In this document: positions 8,702-15,791 of the stretch, in pieces | Layout of the letters: each line of letters starts with the position of its first letter | How positions within the stretch are numbered: the stretch's first letter is position 1 | Origin: Actinomycetes bacterium | GTDB lineage: Bacteria; Actinomycetota; Actinomycetes; Actinomycetales; Cellulomonadaceae | Assembly: GCA_023389545.1 (NCBI GenBank) | Contig: JAEWEI010000399.1 | Coordinates: 1 to 29,238 of the forward strand | Length of the DNA stretch: 29,238 nucleotides | Reading direction: 5' to 3' | Notes under the pieces: generated by a model | Databases searched by the model: none | What the model saw: the letters and a program-made list of their open reading frames with translations, nothing else | Told to the model about the DNA's origin: nothing | Translations under genes and position numbers: made by a program

Positions 8702-10204
8702 TCAGCGCACCTTGCGCATCTCCAACGCGAGCGAGAGCGTCAGCCGCGTCCGCGGATCATGCAGATCCGCCCCGGTGAGGTCCGCGATCCGGGCGATCCT
8801 GTGCTTCATCGTGTTGTAGTGGATGTACAGGCGCCGAGCGGCCTCCGCGCCGTTGCCGACGCCCAGGAACTCCTCGAGCGTCCGGCACAGGTCTCCCCCG
8901 TGCTCGGCGTCATGCCGCACCAGCGGCCCGATCGCGTCCTCCACGAACGCGTCCAGCGCCTCCCTCGGCACCGAGAGCAGCAGCCGCTCCACCGCCAGGT
9001 CCTCATGCCACACCACCTCGCGCGCGGTGCCCTCGGCAATCCGCAGCGACTCCCGCGCCCCCGCGTGACTGTCCGCCAGCGCGCCCGGGTCCCGCGCGAT
9101 GGGGCCCACCGCCACCACCACCGGATGCTGCGCGACCTCGGCCAACGCGCGCCGCCACCGGTCGGCCGGGTCGTCGAGCACCCCGCCACGGATCGCGGAC
9201 CTGTCCAGGGCCGCCTGCGGCACGATGGCGACGACCTCGCGCCCGCGCGACCACACCAGCGCCTCGGCGCCGAGCACCCTCGGGGTCACAGCGGCGACCT
9301 GCCCGTCGGCAAGCTCGGCAGCGCAGCGGCCCAGCACCACGGCATGCGGCGCGCTGAAGTCCCAACCGAACAGCCGCGAGCGCTGCCGCACGAACATCTC
9401 GTCCAGGTGCGGGCCGCTCACCAGCTCCTCGAGGAAGAGCCCACGGAGCCGGCGGTCGAGCTCGATTCCGGCGATGGCCTGCGCGATGTGCATCCCCGCC
9501 GCGAAGCAGGACTGCCGGATGAGCCGGCGCTGGCCCAGGCTCGGCTCGTCCCGCCCTCCCACCAAGATCCGGCCACGGCGCTTGCCCGCGACGGTGATCG
9601 CGAACTCCCACGGGTCGCCTACGTCGCCGCCCGCGACGCCCTCGCCGCTGCCGAGCACCACCGCGTCCTCGTCGACGATCCGCACGTCCCGGTCGAGCGC
9701 GCCCGCCAGCGTGCGCGCGATCTCCTCGAGCCCGCCGCCCGCGAGCGCGACGCCCGTGAGCCGCTCGCGGATGAGCTCGGCGCCGCCGGGCTCGGCGCCG
9801 TACTCGGCCAGCACCACGGCGAGCACCGCGCCGATCACCTCGTTGAACGAGGTCGTGTCTGGCATGACCAGCACGGGGAAGGCCAGGCGCTCGGCCACCT
9901 CCACGAGCCGCGGGGGCAGCTCCTCAAGGTAGCGCATCGGCTTGATCGCCAGGGCCGCGAGGCCGCGCGCCGCGAGCTCGGGCACCAGCTCCACCAGCCG
10001 CTCGGGCCGCTCGCGCACCGGGTAGGCGGTGGTGAGCAGCAGCTCGCCGCTCTTGACGAAGTCCTCGATGTCCGGGACCTCCATGACGTTGACCCCGGAC
10101 ACCACCCGGTCGAGGCCGCCCGCGCCTCCCAGGACATAGGTCCCGCGAAGCGCGCCCAGGGTCATGATCTCGCGGACCGTCACCGACGTCACAGCATCTC
10201 CCAT
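8702..10204 (-). CDS. PucR-family transcriptional regulator
   Basis: A 500-residue regulator with the N-terminal purine-catabolism (PucR/PurC-like) domain (about 5-125: TVREIMTLGALRGTYVLGG, then SGELLLTTAYP), a central GGDEF-like region, and a C-terminal helix-turn-helix of the PucR type (about 440-500: LYIHYNTMKHRIARIADLTG). It is divergent from the oxamate carbamoyltransferase operon and shares its control region, so a role as ligand-responsive regulator of that operon is likely but inferred. The ATG at 10204 is one start; GTG four codons on, with GGGAG five bases before it, is at least as good. The eda promoter begins just after its stop, so eda-kdgK may also get read-through. Confidence 0.88.
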   Translation of the reverse strand: MGDAVTSVTVREIMTLGALRGTYVLGGAGGLDRVVSGVNVMEVPDIEDFVKSGELLLTTAYPVRERPERLVELVPELAARGLAALAIKPMRYLEELPPRLVEVAERLAFPVLVMPDTTSFNEVIGAVLAVVLAEYGAEPGGAELIRERLTGVALAGGGLEEIARTLAGALDRDVRIVDEDAVVLGSGEGVAGGDVGDPWEFAITVAGKRRGRILVGGRDEPSLGQRRLIRQSCFAAGMHIAQAIAGIELDRRLRGLFLEELVSGPHLDEMFVRQRSRLFGWDFSAPHAVVLGRCAAELADGQVAAVTPRVLGAEALVWSRGREVVAIVPQAALDRSAIRGGVLDDPADRWRRALAEVAQHPVVVAVGPIARDPGALADSHAGARESLRIAEGTAREVVWHEDLAVERLLLSVPREALDAFVEDAIGPLVRHDAEHGGDLCRTLEEFLGVGNGAEAARRLYIHYNTMKHRIARIADLTGADLHDPRTRLTLSLALEMRKVR

Positions 10205-10205
10205 C

Positions 10206-10287
10206 GTCCGATTCGGACAATCGTAGGGCTGAAGTCAGGCCGATGCGGACGCAGCCATCTGAGGCGTCACTTCGTACATTCGTGAGC
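10206..10287. promoter_or_regulatory. pucR/allH divergent control region
   Basis: A perfect 13-bp palindrome GTCCGA-T-TCGGAC lies at 10206-10218, just upstream of pucR. On the minus strand TACGAT (10225-10220) is a fair -10 for pucR, which would put its transcription start inside the palindrome, as for autoregulation. On the plus strand TACATT (10275-10280) ends 7 bases before the allH ATG, the usual spacing for a leaderless transcript. The 10-mer tcggacaatc at 10213-10222 recurs at 10391-10400 inside allH, and could be a second half-site. Confidence 0.5.
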
Positions 10288-11220
10288 ATGACAACGATGT
10301 TCAAGGGCCGGCTCGGAGCGGTGCGCCACGTGCGCGTGCCGTTCGGCCTTGAACCGTGGCGAGAGGCGGGGCCTTTCCGCCTCGTCCATGTCGGACAATC
10401 TGCAGTCATCCTCGCCCGGCCCGTCGAGCGCCGCGAGGGCCACCGCAGCGAGCTGGTGGCCGTCACCTCCCGCATGCGGGGCCTGGTTCCCGGCGGGATC
10501 TGCCTGCCGGATCACGCCGAGTTCGCCGAGTTCGCGCACCGCGTCTCCGGCGACGAGCCGGTGCGCCCCGCCCAGGCGCCCCGCGTGGTGCGCCTCGACG
10601 CCTGGCTCGCCGACCCGCCGCGCGAGGTCGAGCGGGTGGACCTGCGCCTGCCGCCCACCGTGCTGGACCCGCGGGCTGTGGCGCTGATGAGCTCCACCCT
10701 GGCCGCCGTGCCCGTCCACGCGCCGGACCCCGTCATGGACCCGCGCGCACAGCGCGAGCTCGCCGGCCCGCTGGCCCGTGCGGCCCTCAATGGTGACGAC
10801 CTGCTGGCCCACGACCTGCTGGTGCGCCTCATCGGCGCGGGGCCCGGCACGACGCCGGCGGGCGACGACGTGGTCATCGGGGTGCTCGCCACGCTCTCCG
10901 CAGCGCGCGGCCTGCCCGGCGCCGACGACGCCGCGCAGCGCCTCGCCGCGCCAGTGGCGGCGCTCGTCGACCAGACCACCGCGATGTCCCGGCATGACCT
11001 GCTCGCCGCGACGGACGGCGAGTTCGCCGAGCACGTGCACGGCCTGGTGCGGGCGCTGACGGACCCGGACCTCGTCGTCGAGACCGTCGACCACGCCCGC
11101 ACCTGGGGCGCCAGCTCCGGCATCGACCACGCCAGCGGCGCCACGGCCGCCGCGCGCGCCGTGCTCGCCCTCACCACTGACCAGATCCCATCCCGCTCGA
11201 CTCACAGGAGGAGCGCATGA
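10288..11220 (+). CDS. allH: YlbF-type (DUF2877) protein, probable oxamate carbamoyltransferase subunit AllH
   Basis: A 310-residue protein of the DUF2877 family. Its most conserved part is IGAGPGTTPAGDDVVIGVLATL, a glycine-rich loop typical of this family, followed by the later TMSRHDLLAATDGEFAEHVHGL-like segment. In E. coli the homologue YlbF (AllH) is reported to act with FdrA (AllF) and YlbE (AllG) as oxamate carbamoyltransferase, which turns oxalurate and phosphate into oxamate and carbamoyl phosphate. Here all three are adjacent. The ATG at 10288 has no ribosome site but a -10-like TACATT 7 bases upstream; an ATG at 10243 is in frame but adds residues without family character. The stop overlaps the next start (ATGA). 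Confidence 0.82.
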   Translation: MTTMFKGRLGAVRHVRVPFGLEPWREAGPFRLVHVGQSAVILARPVERREGHRSELVAVTSRMRGLVPGGICLPDHAEFAEFAHRVSGDEPVRPAQAPRVVRLDAWLADPPREVERVDLRLPPTVLDPRAVALMSSTLAAVPVHAPDPVMDPRAQRELAGPLARAALNGDDLLAHDLLVRLIGAGPGTTPAGDDVVIGVLATLSAARGLPGADDAAQRLAAPVAALVDQTTAMSRHDLLAATDGEFAEHVHGLVRALTDPDLVVETVDHARTWGASSGIDHASGATAAARAVLALTTDQIPSRSTHRRSA

Positions 11221-12716
11221 GCGCACCCGATACGACAGTGCTGCGCGCCCGCGTGCTGCCCCGCCTCTACCGCGACTCGGTGGCGCTGATGGCGCTGGCC
11301 TCGGCTACCGAGAAGCGCGACGGCGTGCGGCGCGTCGGCGCCGTGATGGCCACGCCCGGCAACCTCGAGATCCTCGAGCGCTCGTCGATGCGCCCCGACG
11401 ACCTGGTCGCCGCGCCCGACGACCTGCTGCTTGTCGTCCGCGCCGATGACGAGACGATCGCGCAGGAGGCCCTCGACTCGGCTGAGGCCGGGCTGACGGC
11501 CGTGGAGAAGTCCACCGCCGAGCGCGCCGAGCAGCTCCCGCAGTCCATCGCCGAGGGGGTGGCCGCCGCCCACGGCGCCACGCTCGCCACCATCTCCACG
11601 CCGGGCGCCTACGCCCCCGCCGTGGTGGAGCAGGCGCTGCGCAACGACCTGCACGTCTTCTGCTTCTCGGACAACGTCTCGATCGAGGACGAGGTGCGGC
11701 TCAAGCGCCTCGCGGTCGACCGCGGGCTGCTGCTCATGGGGCCCGACTGCGGCACGGCCATCCTGGACGGCGTCCCGCTCGGGTTCGCCAACGTGGTGCA
11801 GCAGGGTTCCGTGGGCATCGTGGCCGCGTCGGGCACGGGCGCCCAGGAGGTGTCCTGCCTGCTCGACGTCGCGGGCTGCGGCGTGTCCCAGCTCATCGGC
11901 GTGGGCGGCCGCGACCTGGGCGCCGAGGTGGACGGCCTCATGACCCACCACGCGCTCGACATGCTGAGCGCGGACGACGCCACCAAGGTCGTGGTCGTCG
12001 TCTCGAAGCCGCCGGCCCCCGCGGTCGCGGAGCGCCTCCTGGCGCGGCTCGCCATCCTCGGCAAGCCGGTCGTGGCCTGCCTGCTCGGCCTTCCGGACTC
12101 CGACGGCCCCGTGGTGGTGCGCGGCACGCTCGAGGGCGGCGCCATCGCCGCCGCGGAGCTCGCGGGCCACCCGCTGGCCATCGAGGCCGCCGCCACCCCG
12201 GACCTGGACAAGCCGCTCTCGGGCGGTGTGCTGGGCTTGTACACGGGCGGCACCCTGGCCTCCGAGTCGAAGGTCATCCTGGGCGCCGCTGGCGTCCACG
12301 CCGAGATCCTCGACCTGGGCGACGACGAGTTCACCGCCGGGCGCCCGCACCCGATGATCGAGCCGGCCGAGCGATCGGCCCGCGTCGCCGCCGCTGGCGA
12401 GAACCCGCAGGTCGGGCTCGTCCTGGTCGACCTGGTGCTGGGCCACGGCGCCTCCGCGGACCCTGCCGCGCCGCTCGCCGAGGCTGTCCGCGCGGCACGC
12501 GCCGCCGCCGCGAAGGATGGCCGCGAGCTGGTGGTCGTGGGCTCCGTCTGCGGCGCCCCCGACGACCCGCAGGGCATCGACCAGCAGCGCGCCGTGCTGC
12601 GCGACGCCGGCGTCCTGCTGCACCCCTCCAACGCGTCCGCGGCCCGCTACGCCGCGGCCCGCGCCACCGTCGCGTCCACTGGCGCGCTCACGAGCTCCCC
12701 GAAGGAGGACGCATGA
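11217..12716 (+). CDS. allF: FdrA-like acyl-CoA synthetase-type protein, probable oxamate carbamoyltransferase subunit AllF
   Basis: A 499-residue FdrA-family protein, related in fold to succinyl-CoA synthetase alpha and ATP-citrate lyase domains. The family motif GPDCGTAI begins at residue 175, followed by GFANVVQQGSVGIVAASGTGAQEV, a nucleotide/CoA-ligase-like glycine loop (GIVAASGTGAQE). A second ligase-like half includes LGLYTGGTLASE. A strong ribosome site AGGAGG precedes the ATG, which overlaps the allH stop. Together with AllG and AllH it is expected to form the enzyme that phosphorolyses oxalurate. The assignment rests on family and operon; no one residue proves the substrate. Confidence 0.85.
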   Translation: MSAPDTTVLRARVLPRLYRDSVALMALASATEKRDGVRRVGAVMATPGNLEILERSSMRPDDLVAAPDDLLLVVRADDETIAQEALDSAEAGLTAVEKSTAERAEQLPQSIAEGVAAAHGATLATISTPGAYAPAVVEQALRNDLHVFCFSDNVSIEDEVRLKRLAVDRGLLLMGPDCGTAILDGVPLGFANVVQQGSVGIVAASGTGAQEVSCLLDVAGCGVSQLIGVGGRDLGAEVDGLMTHHALDMLSADDATKVVVVVSKPPAPAVAERLLARLAILGKPVVACLLGLPDSDGPVVVRGTLEGGAIAAAELAGHPLAIEAAATPDLDKPLSGGVLGLYTGGTLASESKVILGAAGVHAEILDLGDDEFTAGRPHPMIEPAERSARVAAAGENPQVGLVLVDLVLGHGASADPAAPLAEAVRAARAAAAKDGRELVVVGSVCGAPDDPQGIDQQRAVLRDAGVLLHPSNASAARYAAARATVASTGALTSSPKEDA

Positions 12717-14089
12717 TCACCGGCGGTATCCGCGTCGTCAACGCTGGCCTGCCTCTCATCGTCGAGGGGTTGCCCGCCGAGGATGTCGTCCAGCTCGACT
12801 GGCGGCCGCCCGCATTCGGCGACGCCGTCGCGGCCGTCGCGGCGGCGGGGCTCAACGACGACATCACCCGTGAGGCCAACCGCCGCGCGCTGGCCGCCGT
12901 GCACGCCGTGCGCCCGCGCCTGGTCGCGGTCCGCCCCGCCCGGGCGGTCGTCCCCGGCCTCGCCGACGCGCGCGTGCTGCTGCACGCCGGGCCGCCCATC
13001 GAGGTCGAGCGCATGTGCGGCCCGATGCTCGGCGCCTTGGTCGGCGCGAGCCTGTTCGAGGGCTGGGCGGCCACGCCCGACGAGGCCCGCGAGCTGCTGC
13101 GCACCGGTCAGATCCAGGTCGACCCGTGCCACCACCACGGGGCCGTCGGCCCGATGGCCGGTGTCGTGTCCCCCTCGATGCCCGTGCTGGTCGTCGAGGA
13201 CGGGGACCGCCGCGCCTTCGCGACCCTCAACGAGGGCCTCGGCAAGGTGCTGCGGTTCGGCGCCTTCGACACCGAGGTCATCACCCGCCTGCAGTGGATG
13301 CGGGACGTGCTGGGCCCGGTGCTCGACTCGACGCTCCAGGCCTACGGCCCGATCGACGTCACGTCGCTGATCGGCCAGGCGCTCGCGATGGGCGACGAGG
13401 GCCACAACCGGAACGTGGCGGCCACGAGCCTGCTCACCCGCCGGCTGGCCCCGACGCTGGCCACGCTGCCGCGCGGCGTCGAGGTGCTCGACTTCCTGGC
13501 CGGGAACGACCACTTCGCGCTGAACATGTCGATGGCGGGCGCGAAGCTCGCGATGGACGCGGCCGTCGGCATCGAGGGCTCCACCCTCGTCACCACGATG
13601 GCGCGCAACGGGGTCGAGTTCGGCCTGCGGGTCGCCGGCGCGGGCGAGCGCTGGTTCACGGCCCCGGTGGGCCCCGCCGACGGGTTGTTCTTCCCCGGTT
13701 TCAGCATCGACGACGCGAACCCCGACCTGGGCGACTCGGCGATCACCGAGACCCTCGGCCTGGGAGGCTTCGCGATGGCGGCCTCCCCCGCGATCGTGCA
13801 GTTCGTGGGCGGGACGCCCGACGACGCGCTGGCCACCACCCGGTCGATGCGCCGCATCACGATGGCCCCGCACCCGGCGTACATGCTGCCCCCGCTGAAC
13901 TTCACGGGGACGCCCAGCGGCATCGACGTGCTGAAGGTCCTCGACACGGGTGTGCTGCCGGTGATCAACACCGGCATCGCGCATCGCGAGGCGGGCGTCG
14001 GGCAGATCGGCGCCGGCATCGTCGAGGCGCCGAGCGCCGTGTTCACGCAGGCCGCGCTGGCCCTGCGCGAGCTCCGGGACTCTCGATGA
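12713..14089 (+). CDS. allG: YlbE-type (DUF1116) protein, probable oxamate carbamoyltransferase subunit AllG
   Basis: A 458-residue DUF1116 (YlbE) protein. Recognisable parts are VNAGLPLIVEGLPAEDVVQL at the N-terminus, DPCHHHGAVGPMAGVVSPSM in the middle (about 138-157), GDEGHNRNVAAT, and GNDHFALNMSMAGAKLAMDA. The conserved His cluster and HNRN segment are characteristic of the family. It is the usual partner of FdrA and YlbF. AAGGAGG lies before the ATG and the start overlaps the allF stop (ATGA); its own stop overlaps the carbamate kinase start. Confidence 0.85.
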   Translation: MITGGIRVVNAGLPLIVEGLPAEDVVQLDWRPPAFGDAVAAVAAAGLNDDITREANRRALAAVHAVRPRLVAVRPARAVVPGLADARVLLHAGPPIEVERMCGPMLGALVGASLFEGWAATPDEARELLRTGQIQVDPCHHHGAVGPMAGVVSPSMPVLVVEDGDRRAFATLNEGLGKVLRFGAFDTEVITRLQWMRDVLGPVLDSTLQAYGPIDVTSLIGQALAMGDEGHNRNVAATSLLTRRLAPTLATLPRGVEVLDFLAGNDHFALNMSMAGAKLAMDAAVGIEGSTLVTTMARNGVEFGLRVAGAGERWFTAPVGPADGLFFPGFSIDDANPDLGDSAITETLGLGGFAMAASPAIVQFVGGTPDDALATTRSMRRITMAPHPAYMLPPLNFTGTPSGIDVLKVLDTGVLPVINTGIAHREAGVGQIGAGIVEAPSAVFTQAALALRELRDSR

Positions 14090-15102
14090 AGGGCTCCGTG
14101 CTGGTCGCCATCGGCGGCAACGCGCTGGTCCTGGACGGCGAGCCCGGGTCGGTGCCCCTCCAGCTCGAGCGGGCGGCGCAGTTCGCCGAGCAGGTCGCCG
14201 ACCTGGTCGCCGACGGCTGGCGGGTGCTGGTGTCGCACGGGAACGGGCCGCAGGTCGGTTTCATCTTGCGGCGCGGCGAGCTCGTGGCCCCGGACGCCGA
14301 TTTCGAGGGGCTGCCCGACCTGCCCCTGTGGCTGGCGGTGGCCGACTCCCAGGGCGGCATCGGGCACATCCTGACGATGGCGCTGGACACCGCACTGGAG
14401 CGCCGCGGGCTGGACGAGCGCGCGGTCACGGTGCTCACCCACTCCGAGGTGGACCCGCAGGACACGGCGTTCAGCAACCCGTCGAAGCCGATCGGCTCCC
14501 AGCTCACCGGTGACACCGCCCGCGCGCGGGCCGCAGCGGAGGGGTGGACGGTCGTCGAGACCAGCCCGGGGGCGTTCCGCCGGGTGGTCGCGAGCCCGCC
14601 GCCGCTGCGCATCGTCGAGGCCGAGCAGATCCGCGCCCTGACCCCGCACGCGGTCGTCGTGGCCGCGGGCGGAGGTGGCATCCCGGTGGCGCGCACCGCC
14701 ACCGGGTGGCACGGGGTCGACGCGGTGGTCGACAAGGACCGCGCGTCGGCGCTGCTGGCCGCCACGGCCGGCGTCGACACGCTGGTGCTGGTGACCGGCG
14801 TGGACCACGTCTACGTCGGCTGGGGCACGCCCGACCAGCGCTCGCTGGACGAGGTGGACGCCGCCGAGCTGCGCGCCCACCTGGAGGCCGGCGAGTTCCC
14901 GGCGGGGTCCATGGGCCCCAAGGTCGAGTCGGCGCTGCAGTTCGTCGAGGACGGCGGGAAGCGCGCCGTCATCACCTCCCTGCCCCGGTTGCGCGACGCG
15001 CTCGCCGGGGACTCAGGGACGCATGTCATCCTCCGGCAGTCCACGGCCTCTGCGACCGCTCTGCCGATCGTCCCCACCCCCCGCCCCGAACAGGAGATCT
15101 GA
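14086..15102 (+). CDS. allK: Carbamate kinase (catabolic, AllK/YbcF-like)
   Basis: Transfers phosphate from carbamoyl phosphate to ADP, giving ATP plus carbamate, which falls apart to ammonia and CO2. The 338-residue amino-acid-kinase-family protein has the N-terminal loop VAIGGNAL, the SHGNGPQVG motif, the PSKPIGSQLT segment, VAAGGGGIPV, and the VVDKDRASALLA lysine region (DKD). It would harvest the carbamoyl phosphate made by AllFGH. The start ATG at 14086 overlaps the allG stop and has little ribosome site, so coupling is likely. Alternative name arcC; no arginine deiminase or ornithine carbamoyltransferase is nearby, which favours the AllK role. Confidence 0.93.
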   Translation: MKGSVLVAIGGNALVLDGEPGSVPLQLERAAQFAEQVADLVADGWRVLVSHGNGPQVGFILRRGELVAPDADFEGLPDLPLWLAVADSQGGIGHILTMALDTALERRGLDERAVTVLTHSEVDPQDTAFSNPSKPIGSQLTGDTARARAAAEGWTVVETSPGAFRRVVASPPPLRIVEAEQIRALTPHAVVVAAGGGGIPVARTATGWHGVDAVVDKDRASALLAATAGVDTLVLVTGVDHVYVGWGTPDQRSLDEVDAAELRAHLEAGEFPAGSMGPKVESALQFVEDGGKRAVITSLPRLRDALAGDSGTHVILRQSTASATALPIVPTPRPEQEI

Positions 15103-15791
15103 TGAGCATCACAGTCCCCGCAGAGCCGTTCCCGTTCACGTTCGACCCTCGCCAGACCGCGCTCATGTGCATCGACTTCCAGCGTGACTTCGTGGAGGCG
15201 GGCGGGTTCGGCGAGTCGCTCGGCAACGACGTCTCGCGGCTGCGCGGCACGATCGAGCCCACCCAGCGCGTCCTCGCGGCGTTCCGCGAGCTCGGCGCCA
15301 CGGTCATCCACACCCGTGAGGGCCACCGCCCCGACCTGACCGACCTGTTCCCCGCCAAGCGCGACCGCGGCAACCCGTCGCTGCGCATCGGCGAGGAGGG
15401 CCCGATGGGCCGGCTCCTGGTGCGCGGCTCGCGCGGCCACGACATCATCCCGGAGCTCGCGCCCATCGAGGGCGAGGTCGTGCTGGACAAGCCCGGCAAG
15501 GACTCGTTCTACGGCACCGACCTCGACACGATCCTGCGGGCCCGTGGCATCACGCGCCTGATCGTCACCGGCGTCACCACCGAGGTGTGCGTCCAGTCGA
15601 CGGTGCGCGCCGCGAACGACCGCGGGTTCGAGTGCCTGATCCTCTCGGACTGCACGTCGTCGTACTTCCCCGAGTTCCACGAGTCCGCGCTGGCGATGTT
15701 CGCAGCTCAGGGCGGCATCGTCGGGTGGGTCGCGGACTCCGCTGCCCTGCTCGGCGCGATCAGCTCCGGTGAGAGCGGAGGAGAGGCATGA
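15102..15791 (+). CDS. Isochorismatase-fold cysteine hydrolase, biuret-hydrolase-like
   Basis: A 229-residue cysteine hydrolase. The likely catalytic triad is Asp25 (MCIDFQRDF), Lys130 (VLDKPGKDSF) and Cys163 (VTGVTTEVCVQST). From memory of the family, segments such as IHTREGHRPDL, HDIIPELAPIEGE and the PGKDSFYGTDL region closely resemble biuret amidohydrolase BiuH and related ureido-hydrolases (RutB, triuret hydrolase). In this operon it could make a ureido compound that feeds AllFGH, or act on the oxamate they release; neither is proved. AGGAG precedes the ATG; the start shares one base with the allK stop (TGATG) and its stop overlaps the permease start. Confidence 0.85.
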   Translation: MSITVPAEPFPFTFDPRQTALMCIDFQRDFVEAGGFGESLGNDVSRLRGTIEPTQRVLAAFRELGATVIHTREGHRPDLTDLFPAKRDRGNPSLRIGEEGPMGRLLVRGSRGHDIIPELAPIEGEVVLDKPGKDSFYGTDLDTILRARGITRLIVTGVTTEVCVQSTVRAANDRGFECLILSDCTSSYFPEFHESALAMFAAQGGIVGWVADSAALLGAISSGESGGEA

